This document shows, one piece after another, positions 24,201 to 32,187 of a DNA stretch of 64,000 nucleotides (the stretch's first letter is position 1; each line of letters starts with the position of its first letter). Origin of the DNA: Papilionanthe hookeriana x Papilionanthe teres (lineage: Eukaryota > Streptophyta > Magnoliopsida > Asparagales > Orchidaceae); the NCBI GenBank assembly GCA_022702705.1, contig CM040434.1, positions 60,381,022 through 60,445,021 on the forward strand, given 5' to 3'. The notes beneath the pieces are model-generated. The model had not been told where the DNA came from and did no database searches. It saw only the letters and a list, made by a program, of their open reading frames with translations. A program made the position numbers and the translations under genes.

Positions 24201-25852
24201 TTTAGTCAAAAGTTGACCTATTGGGTCAATGGGTTGGTCATTGGGTCGAGGATTCACCATTTTGACAAAAGTTTACCTTTTGTTCAAAGATTGCCTTATT
24301 AGGTCGATAATTGGTCAGTTATGTCGAAAAATCACTTTATTTTGGTTAAAAGTTGACCTATTAGGTCTATAGGTTGGTCATTGGGTCAAGGATTGACCAC
24401 TTTGACCAAACTTGATTTTTTTTATCAAAAGTTGACTTATTGGGTTAATGGGTTGGTCATTGTGACAGAAATTGACCATTTTAACAAATTTAACATTTTA
24501 GTCAAAAATTGACTTATTGGGTTAATGGGGCGATCATTAGGTCAAAAATTGTAAATTTTTACCAAAATTAACTTTTTTGTCAAAAGTTGACCTATTGGGT
24601 CAATCAGTTGGGCATTGGGTCAAGGATTGACCATTTTGACAAAAGTTGACTTTTTGGTCAAAAGTTGACCTATAGTGTCAATGCGTTGGTCATTCAATAA
24701 AAGATTGACAGTTTTGACTAAAGTTAACTTTTTGGTCAAAGATTGACTTATTGGGTCAATAATTGGTCATTTGGTCAAAATTGATCATTTTGACCAAAAT
24801 TTAATTTTTGGTCAAAATTTGACCCATTGGGTCAATTGGGTGGTCATTATGTCAGAAATTGACCTTTTTGACCAAACAAGACTTTTTGTCGAAAGTTGAC
24901 TGTTGGGTCATTGAGTGAGAAATTGACAATTTTGACTGAAGTTAACATTTTTGTCAAAAGTTGACCTATTGGGATAATGGGCTGGTCATTACGAAAAAAA
25001 TTGACTTTTTTTGACCAAAATTCACTTTCTGGTCAAAAGTTGAACTATTGGGTCAATGGGTTAGTCATTGGGTCAAGGATTGATTTGACTAAAGTTGATT
25101 TTTTGATTAAAAGTTGACCTATTGGGTCAATGAGTTGGTTATTGGGTCAAGGATTGAATATTTTGACCAAAGTTGACTTTTTGGTCATTTGGTCAGTAAT
25201 TTTTCATTTTGAACAAAGTTAACTTTTTGGTCAAAAGTTCATTAATTTTGTCAATGGGATTATCATTAGGTCAAAAATTGACTATTTTAACCAAAATTGA
25301 CTTTTTGGTCAAAAGTTAAGCTATTAAGTCAATGGGTTGGTCATTGGGTCAGGGATTGACCAATTTGACTAAAGTTGACTTTTTTGTCAGAGATTGACTT
25401 ATTGGGTCAATAATTGGTCATTAGGTAAAAAATTGATTATTTTGACCAAAATTGAATTTTTCATCAAAAGTTTACTCGTAGGGTAAATGGTGTTGTCATT
25501 GTGTCAGAAATTGACCATTTTGACCAAAGTTGACTTTTTGGTCAAAAGTTAATTTATTGGGTCATTGGGTAAAAAATTGACAATTTTGACCAAAGTTGAC
25601 TTTTTAGTTAGAGTTTGACTTACTGGGACAATAATTGGTCAATAGGTCAAAATTGACTATTTTGACCAAAATTGACTTTTTAGTCAATACTTAACCTATT
25701 GAGTTAATGGATTGGTCATTTGGTCAAGGACTGACCATTTCGACCAAAATAGAATTTTTAGTAAAACGTTGACACCTTTTGGGTCAATGGGTTGGTCAAT
25801 TTTATCAAGGATTGACCATTTTGACCAGTTGAGTTTTTCGTCAGAGATTGAC
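3218..25852 (+). repeat. TTGACC/GGTCAA satellite array 1 (22.6 kb)
   Basis: An uninterrupted tandem array of a ~78-bp monomer; length divided by period gives about 290 monomers. The monomer splits into eight blocks of 9-10 bp such as TTGACCAAAG, GGGTCAATGG and TTGACCATT, each with a TGAC or GTCA core. Two monomer flavours alternate irregularly: one reads GGTCAAAAGTTGACC and the other GGTCAGAGATTGACT in the middle. Higher-order structure is present: a marker block (AGTAAAAGATTG followed ~1 kb later by CAATTTTATCAAGG) occurs at 3261-4306, 19178-20220 and 24628-25816, so the array begins and ends with versions of one block. A ~530-bp local duplication lies around 11640-12700. No insertion of unrelated DNA and no gene is seen. 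Confidence 0.95.
13455..13640 (+). other. CA-to-CG altered patch in array 1
   Basis: Compared with its collinear partner in array 2 (about 38835-39015), this patch has GGTCGATGG for GGTCAATGG, GGTCGAAGA for GGTCAGAGA, and GGGTCGATAATT for GGGTCAATAATT, plus several small indels. The flanks match closely. Either local divergence or consensus error. Confidence 0.6.
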
Positions 25853-26291
25853 AATTCTAATTAATAGTATTTTACATACAGTGTTATGAGTTATTATAAT
25901 TTTAATTTCTCTTTTAACATTTTATTAAGGAAATTTCAAAAGACATATCAACTTTCAAAACTTTTCAAAATCAGTACATACTTTCAAAAGCCATAAAAAA
26001 GTAAAAAGATAATTTTTCTTATTTCATTAAAGATTTAAAATTTTCCCTGTGGGTTTGATATCTCGGGGCTTAATCAGAAAGTCTTATATTACTTGATAAA
26101 TGATACGTATACTTGCGTAGTATCCCATATTATAAAAATCATAATTTTCATATCTAAATCATCAACAAATATATTCGGTGTGGAGTCAAGTTTTTGGCAC
26201 AAAAATATTCCTCGCGGCCCAAGTTTTTGGTGTTGTTGCCAATTTTCGTATCATATTTGTAAGCACATATATTTATAGGGGATCAAGTTTT
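25853..26291 (+). other. unique segment before PBS; likely LTR 3' end, copy 1/2 junction
   Basis: Non-coding, AT-rich DNA between the array and the PBS of copy 2, almost identical at 57053-57491. It has ACTTTCAAAA repeats near 25950-25990, a TATAAAAAT at about 26131, and ACTTGCGTAG text. A retroviral-type LTR ends in CA shortly before the PBS; the best candidate is GATCA ending at 26285, six bases before the PBS. The start of the LTR cannot be fixed because every copy has the same neighbours. Confidence 0.6.
25857..25881 (+). promoter_or_regulatory. branch point and splice acceptor-like site after array 1
   Basis: CTAAT (branch-point-like) at 25857-25861 is followed 20 bases later by TTTTACATACAG, with AG at 25880-25881. 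It begins five bases after the last satellite repeat and recurs at 57057-57081. This fits plant 3' splice-site rules, but such AT-rich text is also common by chance. Confidence 0.35.
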
Positions 26292-26304
26292 TGGCGCCGT
26301 TGCC
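26186..26304 (+). repeat. three CAAGTTTTTGG PBS-like direct repeats
   Basis: CAAGTTTTTGG occurs at about 26188 (then CAC), 26220 (then TGTTGTTGCC) and 26284 (then CGCCGTTGCC). The last is the true PBS context; the second matches the PBS core with changes. The same trio is at 57386-57504. The evident origin is local duplication of the LTR-PBS junction. Confidence 0.6.
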
Positions 26305-26309
26305 GGGGA
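26292..26309 (+). other. primer-binding site, tRNA-Asp type, copy 2
   Basis: TGGCGCCGTTGCCGGGGA is complementary to the 3' end of plant tRNA-Asp including CCA, the primer used by many plant Athila/Tat elements. It starts minus-strand DNA synthesis. All 18 bases fit my recollection of the tRNA. Confidence 0.85.
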
Positions 26310-26409
26310 AAACAATTAAATTACATTTTAAAGAGAATTAAGAAATTTTAAATTTTTACTTTTCTTTGTTTTTGTTAGTGTGTTGTGTTTTATTTTGTTT
26401 TATTGTTGT

Positions 26410-26988
26410 ATGCGTAGTTCAGGTTCTAAAGGACTTGTGTCTTACGATTATGAATTAGAAAGAACTATTAGAAAAATCAAAAAAATTAAAAATACAAAAA
26501 AAATTAAAAATATTCAAGAAATGGAAAATCATCAAAATCAAAATGTAGGCATCCATCAAGAATTAAGACCTTTAAGAGATTATGTTAACCCTACAGTAGA
26601 TGAATTTGGTGGTAGTATTCAAAATCCTGTTGTAGCTGCTAATTCTTTTGAGCTTTAACCTAATATAATCCAAATGGTGTCTAATAATCAGTTTGGGGGA
26701 GCAACAACTGAAGATCCTAATTTGCATCATGCTAATTTTCTAGAGTTGTGTGTTACCTTTAAATATGACGGTGTTTCAGATGGTGCTATTAAACTTAGAC
26801 TTTTTCCTTTCTCACTAAAGGATAAAACTAAAATATGATTACATTCATTATCACCTGAATCAATAAGAACTTAGGGTGAACTGTCACAAAAGTTCCTTGT
26901 GAAATATTTTCCACCATCTAAGACTGCTAAGTTAAGAAATGATATAACATCTTTTTGTCAGTTTGAAGGGGAATCAATATATGCAACA
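26410..26988 (+). pseudogene. gag N-terminal part, broken, copy 2
   Basis: Gag would form the virus-like particle. The start at 26410 (MRSSGSK...YELERTIRK) is preferred over an upstream in-frame ATG at 26380 because Athila gags begin with a short basic segment like this. The RPLRDYVNPTVDEFGG segment follows, then the gag core region. Stops are TAA at 26656, TGA at 26836 and TAG at 26872; the last two are at Trp codons. At about 26988 the frame jumps across a 1,057-bp deletion into the protease linker. The initial Met and basic segment are intact here, whereas copy 3 has a TAA at codon 4. Confidence 0.85.
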
Positions 26989-27544
26989 AATGCTAAGCTA
27001 TGCAAAATTTGTGAAGGATATTCATAATAAAAAGAGGAAGTCTGAAGAAAACGAGACTGTTGCACTTAGTGAGGAGTGCAGTATGATAATTCAGAAAAAG
27101 CTTCCTTAAAAACATAAAGATCCTGGTAGTTTCACAATTCCATGTGCAATCGGAGAAAGAATCTGTGGAAAAGCTTTATGTGATTTGGGTGCAAGCATTA
27201 ACCTTGTGCCTCTATCAATATTCAAAAGACTGAAACTAGGAGAAATAACCCCAACTATTGTAACTCTGCATTTAGCAGATCGTTCGATCACATATCCTAA
27301 AGGAGTTATAGAAGTTGTTTTAGTAAAAGTGGATCAATTTATTTTTCTTGTGTATTTCATTGTGTTAGATATAGAGGAAGATAAAAAAGAACCCATAATT
27401 TTGGGGAGACCTTTTCTAGCTACAGGAAGAGCTATGATAGATGTGCAAAAAGGGGAATTAACGATGAGGGTTAATGTTCAGACTGTTACATTTAATATTT
27501 CAAAATCGATGAAATATCCTGCTAGAGGTAAAGAAGATGAGTGA
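26989..27544 (+). pseudogene. protease, broken, copy 2
   Basis: An aspartic protease that would cut gag-pol. The reading after the deletion junction is a Lys-rich linker, with a TAA at 27107. Then come the core with the catalytic DLGAS (about 27182-27196), PLSIFKRL, LADRSITYP, and ILGRPFLATGRAMIDV. The catalytic Asp is intact, unlike in copy 3. The frame runs open to a TGA at 27542, where copy 3 has a Cys codon. Family membership is clear; the product is dead because of the stops on both sides. Confidence 0.88.
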
Positions 27545-27989
27545 TATAGGATGGATGTTATTGAATATTTACGTGAATTTCATTTCAAATCAACTTATGA
27601 AGAGAAAGTTGAAAGAGAAGAATTGGAATTTAGGAGTTATTTGATTCTGAAGATTTTCAAGAGGAAGATTTAAAGTATGTTCGTGACAGTTTTGAATTGT
27701 TGGATATGACTGAAAAAGATGAATCTTATGGTCCATCAATTGAAAAACCTCCCAACTTGATCTAAAAATGCTTCCTAATCATTTGAAGTATGTTTTTCTA
27801 GGTGAATCCTCAACCTTGCTCGTTATAGTTTCCTCTCGATTAGCTCGAAAAAGAAAAAGAGAGTTTGCTTGAAATTTTGAAGAAGCACAAGAAAGCCTTT
27901 GGATGGACAATTGCTGACATTAAAGGAATCAGTCCTTCAATTTGTATGCGCAGAATTTTTATGGAAGATAATTGCAAACCGCAGGCTGA
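27545..27989 (+). pseudogene. protease to reverse transcriptase linker, copy 2
   Basis: Spacer of pol with acidic and Lys-rich text (EEKVEREELEF; later DESYGPSIEKPP, then KKHKKAFGW). The last element, before the RT domain, is typical of Gypsy pol. Several frame changes are present. Around 27755-27860 it differs from copy 3 by CA-to-CG changes and small indels of the same type as the array patches. Near 27985 a frameshift shared with copy 3 separates this part from the RT frame. Confidence 0.75.
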
Positions 27990-28810
27990 TCCCAAAGGAG
28001 ATTAAATCCTATCCTGAAAGACGTTGTTAAGAAACAAATTTTAAAATGGTTGGATGTTGGAATTATCTACCCTATTTCAGATAGTGCATGGGTTACTCCT
28101 ATTCTCTGTGTTCCTAATAAAGGAGGAGTAACTGTGACTGTTAATGAAAAGAATGAAATGATACCAACAAGACAAGTTACAGGGTGATGAATATGCATTG
28201 ATTATATAAAATTAAACATTTCCACAAGGAAAGATCATTTTCAACTCCCTTTTCTAGATCAAATGTTGGAGAAACTGCCTGGGCATAAATACTTTTGTTT
28301 TCTGGATGGATATACTGGTTACCACCAAATTCAAATTGCTCCTGAGGATCAAGAAAAAACTACATTTACCAGTCCTTATGGTACGTTTTCTTTTAGAAGA
28401 ATGCCCTTTGGTTTATGTAATGCCCCTACTACATTTCAGAGATGTATGATGGCTATTTTTTTTATTTAATTGAAAAAGGGATTGAAGCTTTTATGGATGA
28501 CATTTCAGTGTTTGGAATTTCATTTGAATCATGTTTAGAACATTTATCTAAAGTTTTAAAACACTGTGAAGAAACTAATTTAGTCCTTAATTGGGAAAAT
28601 TGTCAATTTATGGTAGCAGGAGGAATTGTTTTTGGACATCAGATTTCAGAAAAAAGTTTGGAGGTAGATCCTGTAAAAATTCAAGTTATATCTAATTTAC
28701 CTTGCCCAACCAATGTAAGGGTAATTAGAAGTTTTTTTAGGACATGCTGGATTCTACAGGCATTACATCAAAGACTTTTCAAAGATTACAAAACCATTAT
28801 GTCGTTTACT
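27990..28810 (+). pseudogene. reverse transcriptase, broken, copy 2
   Basis: RT would copy element RNA into DNA. Visible motifs in order: GIIYPISDSAWVTP, a conserved Gly-rich segment broken by the double stop TGATGA at 28185-28190 (shared with copy 3), ICIDY, FCFLDGYTGYHQI (first catalytic Asp), FRRMPFGLCNAPTTFQ, and FMDD (28490-28501, the remaining two Asp). Extra breaks private to copy 2 are a two-base loss near 28460 and an added T near 28735. All three catalytic Asp codons survive, which shows how recently the domain decayed. Confidence 0.9.
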
Positions 28811-28829
28811 GAAAAGGGATGCAATTTTT

Positions 28830-29520
28830 AATTTTGATGATGATTTCCTCAAAGCCTTTGAAACATTAAAAGAAAAATTAATCACTGCACCTGTAATAAT
28901 TTCAGCAAATTGGGAAAAACCTTTTGAGTTAATGTGTGATGCTAGTGATTATGCTATTTGTGCTGTTTTAGGTCAGAAATATGATAAAATTTTTAAAGTA
29001 ATTTATTATGCTAGTAAAACTCTTAATGAAGTTCAAATTAATTATGCCACTACTGAGAAAGAGTTATTAACTATAGTATTTCCCTTTGATAATTTCGATG
29101 ATATTTAATTGGAACTAAATGTGTGGTGTATACTGATCATTCTGCTATTAAATACTTAATGAAGAAAAATGATGCAAAACCGAGACTGATAAGATGGATT
29201 CTTCTTTTGCAAGAATTTGATTTTGAGATAGTAGATAGAAAGGGTTTCTGATAATCAAACTGCTGATCATTTGTCTAGGCTTGAAATTAAAAAATCTCTC
29301 TGTGATATTGAAGAAATTAACGAATATTTTCTAGATGAGAGACTATTCACTGTTAAAGAATTACGTGTTACGTGGTATGCAGACATAGTAAACTTTATTG
29401 TTAGTAATATTATACCCTAAGGTTTGACATACCAAGAAAAGAAGAAATTTTTGTCTGATGCTAAGACTTATTTTTGGGATGACTCATTTTTATATAACAT
29501 GGAAAGGATCTTATAATTCG
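28830..29520 (+). pseudogene. RNase H and linker, broken, copy 2
   Basis: RNase H degrades the RNA of the RNA-DNA hybrid. CDASDYAI carries the first Asp, TTEKEL the Glu, and the TDH text near 29130 the next Asp. A frameshift near 29105, shared with copy 3, separates the first two motifs from the third. The tail (RLIRWILLLQ) and linker then suffer an added T near 29246 and a TAA at 29418, both shared with copy 3 and absent from copy 1. CDASDYAI continues with Cys where copy 3 has Gly. Confidence 0.85.
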
Positions 29521-29527
29521 AATATGT

Positions 29528-30608
29528 GTACCTTTGGAAGAGACTTATAAAATTATTCAAAAATGTCATGATTTTGATTATGGGGGACATTTTGGAAGTG
29601 ATAAAACTACATATAGAATATTACAATCAGGATTTTATTGGCCTACAATTTTTAAGTATGTGAATTTTTATATTAAAAATTGTGATAGATGTCAGAGTGC
29701 AGGCCATAGTTCTAGAAGAAATGAGATGCCCCTCAATTATATGTTGGAAGTTGAAATATTTGATGTTTGGGGACTAGATTTTATGGGACCATTTACACCA
29801 TCTTTCGGAAATGTTTATATGTTGATAGCAGTAGACTATGTTTCCAAATAGATTGAAGCTATTGCTTTACCTCAATGTGATGCTCAAAGTGTTGCAAAGT
29901 TTTTAGAAAAGAATATATTTTGCAGATTTGGAATACCTAGAGTAATCATAATTGATGGGGGAAGTCATTTTAGAAATGCGATTATTGGAAAGTTAGCAAA
30001 GAAATATCATATTAATCATCGCATTGCTACTGCTTATCATCCATGAGAAAAGTGGTTTGGTTGAATTATCCAATCGTGAAATTAAAAGAATATTGGAAAA
30101 AACTGTTAATCCAAATAGAAAGGATTGGTCAATCAAACTGGATTATGCTTTATGGGCCTATAAGACTGCTTACAGAACACCTATAGGAATGTCCCCATAT
30201 AGGCTGATTTTTGGAAAAGCTTGTCATTTACCATTTGAACTTCAGCATAAAGCATATTAGGCTATTAAAGAGTTCAATTATAATCTGAAAGATGCTGCTG
30301 AAAGGAGATTATTGCAATTAAATGAGCTTTAAGAAATAAGGAATGAATCTTATGAAAATGCTAAGACTTATAAGGAAAAGATGAAGTTATGGCATGATCG
30401 GAAGATTCTTACTAAAAATCTTGTACCAGGACAAAAGTTTTTACTGTATAATGCTAGATTGAGAATATTTTCTAGAAAACTTAAGTCGAGGTGGATGGGT
30501 CCATTTATTGTGATAAAAGTTTATTCTTATGGAGCTATAGATATTCAAGATCTGAAGAGTGGAAAATTTTTAAAGTTAACGGACATAGACTTAAACCATA
30601 TTTTTTAG
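29528..30608 (+). pseudogene. integrase, broken, copy 2
   Basis: HHCC finger (KCHDFDYGGHFG ... CDRCQ), then a catalytic core with WGLDFMGPF and IIDGGSHF and the Glu region GLVELSNREIKRILE, and a GPF-type C-terminus ending at 30608. Breaks: TAG at 29849 in place of a Trp codon, a +1 shift with TGA at 30044, TAG at 30258 (shared by all copies) and TAA at 30330 (shared with copy 3). The rest of the text is nearly identical to copies 1 and 3. Confidence 0.9.
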
Positions 30609-31041
30609 TTAATAAACATAAATTAGATAATAATTTGATGTTGGGTCACTGAGAATCAGTTCTAGGTATGTCAGACTGAAAACGTTAAAACAAGCACTTT
30701 ATGGGAGACAACCCATAATTATCGGTGTGCTTTGCTTTATGTTTGTTTTGTGTGCTTAGTTTGCTTTCTTTGGTTTGTTTTCATGTTTTCAGTGGTAGTA
30801 ATTTGGAGTTTTTAAATGATAGTTGAGTTTATTTGACCTTAATTGATGACTTAGAGAAGTCAGAATGAAAATTTGGACACTTAGCAGACCTGTGCTAAAT
30901 TGAGCACTGGCGGCTATAGGCGCTGGAGTTACAAAAAACATGAAAAATGAGGTTCTAGAAGCTTAGATCATGGGGGAGAAGTTTTGGAAGTTATTTTGGA
31001 GTTTTAAAATGTCTTGGGATAGATTTAGCACTTCCGAAGTC
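30609..31041 (+). other. 3' untranslated region after pol, copy 2
   Basis: No gene is seen. It contains the TGGGAGACAACCCA stem-loop at 30702-30715, a T/G-rich stretch, a decayed form of the CG palindrome near 30906-30927 and the purine run GGGGGAGAAG at 30972-30981. Confidence 0.65.
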
Positions 31042-31048
31042 TATAAAA
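31042..31048 (+). promoter_or_regulatory. TATA box upstream of the downstream ORF, copy 2
   Basis: TATAAAA in TCTATAAAAAGGACC, 86 bases before the ATG at 31128, the same spacing as in copy 1. Confidence 0.5.
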
Positions 31049-31127
31049 AGGACCTGATTTAAGAGAAACACTTGCCCCAAGTCCTATTTTCATTTCTGAG
31101 TCTTACAAAGAGAGTTTTGTGTGCATC

Positions 31128-31610
31128 ATGTTTTACTAGGGGAAGGAAATGAAGAAGAAGTAAGATTCTGACAAAAGTAAGTTCATTAGTGATAGTGCTA
31201 AAGAATTATTCAATGGTTATCTCGCTGTTAGTATTCAAGATATTGCAGAAATGATTACAAATATTGAAGCCCGAGTGACTTCAATATAAGCAAAGATCAA
31301 TGAAACTAATTTGCAGTTGGAGCACTTAGGATGGCAACTAAAGATGCAATTTAGTCATTCAAGTTATGTGGAAGAAGCAGATAAGGCGATGTTTGTGAAA
31401 AACAAATGGATTGAAGAAGAAGATGTAATAATGAACAATTATCGCCCGTTCTATCAACTTTATATTCCAGAAGGGTCAAATGAGAATAATAGTGTTCCAG
31501 GATATAATCCGCCTAATGGAGAATGGAATTACGAAAGCTTTGTTCTTATTTGTTTATTGTTCTTATGTGTTATGTTTAGCGTTCTTGTGTGTTATGTTTT
31601 GTGTGTTTAG
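31128..31610 (+). pseudogene. short downstream ORF with hydrophobic C-terminal extension, copy 2
   Basis: Same protein as at 1948-2349, broken by TAG near its start (31137) and by the two TAA codons common to all copies. Here the terminal stop is lost (TAA to TAC), so the frame runs on to 31610. The added C-terminal tail holds a ~23-residue hydrophobic stretch rich in Val, Leu, Cys and Phe that could span a membrane. In copies 1 and 3 the same hydrophobic reading lies just beyond the stop. Env-like proteins of Athila elements usually have a membrane segment, but the stretch may equally be a chance product of T/G-rich DNA. Confidence 0.5.
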
Positions 31611-31934
31611 TGTTTATATTTAAGTATTAATTAAGCCTGATGATGTGATGGTTACATCCTAGAGATGTATACTTATCAATTTGAGATTAAAGTCTCTTGT
31701 ATTTAGAGAATTTCATCCTTTATGTGTGGATAGAAATTCTAAAGTTGTATCAAGTGTTATGTTTATTTTAATATAAGTTTGTGTTTGTGAGAAATTTTTG
31801 TGGAATCAATGGATATTAAATTTTGATTTGGAAAATTGAAGATTTATGAGGGGAGAAATAACTATTTTGTAGTAATTAAGGGTGATTAACCAAGTGATTT
31901 AGTGCATATACCATTATTGTGAATATTTGGGTAT

Positions 31935-32020
31935 TGGCGGCTAAACGCCAAAGTGCTGGCGCTTAAGCACCATATTTCGCGGCTAAGCGCTGATAGTTCG
32001 CGCTTAGGCACCAGTTCGCG
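31935..32020 (+). promoter_or_regulatory. CG-rich palindrome cluster, copy 2
   Basis: Same four-motif cluster as at 2753-2836. The 18-bp palindrome has decayed (GCTTAAGCACC in place of GCTTAAGCGCC), while the third motif is more complete (CGCGGCTAAGCGCTG). Changes at CG sites fit deamination of methylated C. Confidence 0.45.
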
Positions 32021-32177
32021 AAAATTGGTTCCCAACACTTAAAAACCCAAAAAATGCCATTTTTAAACTGCCACATCATCTTCAACCTTCGGTCTATCGC
32101 GAAGGAGAGCCTAGGGCATCATATTGTGGATCATTTAAGAGCCGATCTCAACAAAAATTTTTAGATTTGGATTTCTT

Positions 32178-32187
32178 AAGGTAAGAG
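32178..32187 (+). promoter_or_regulatory. splice donor-like site before array 2
   Basis: AAGGTAAGAG, GT at 32181, identical to the site before array 1. It pairs with the acceptor-like site at 57057-57081; the implied intron would be 24.9 kb. Confidence 0.4.

Larger units (their letters stand above)
1..26291 (+). mobile_element. Athila-like Ty3/Gypsy unit, copy 1 (5' truncated by window)
   Basis: First of three head-to-tail copies of a retrotransposon-plus-satellite unit. The window opens inside pol at the RNase H to integrase linker. The integrase, 3' region, satellite array 1 and pre-PBS segment follow, and the next copy's PBS begins at 26292. The start of the pol text at base 2 recurs at 29182 and 61437, giving offsets of 29,180 and 32,255 bp. 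Copy 1 lacks several lesions shared by copies 2 and 3, for example the extra T near 29246 and the TAA at 29418, so it is the most distant of the three. No target-site duplication is visible because the copies abut. Confidence 0.85.

Noticed and set aside
3218..25852. CRISPR-like repeat array.
   Set aside because: Repeats are contiguous and degenerate with no unique spacers, in a plant genome.
26093..26278. ORF in the pre-PBS segment, also at 57293-57478.
   Set aside because: It overlaps the LTR-end and PBS-like motifs; its presence twice is explained by the unit duplication.
25853..26285. Calling a precise short LTR here.
   Set aside because: No TG start preceded by a polypurine tract is visible, and a second independent flank for comparison is missing.
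26292..26309. tRNA gene.
   Set aside because: Only the 18 bases complementary to a tRNA 3' end are present, as expected for a PBS.
27106..27291. Minus-strand ORFs opposite the protease (27106-27291) and the 3' region (63040-63282).
   Set aside because: Shadows of plus-strand coding or T-rich DNA; no motif or homologous text.
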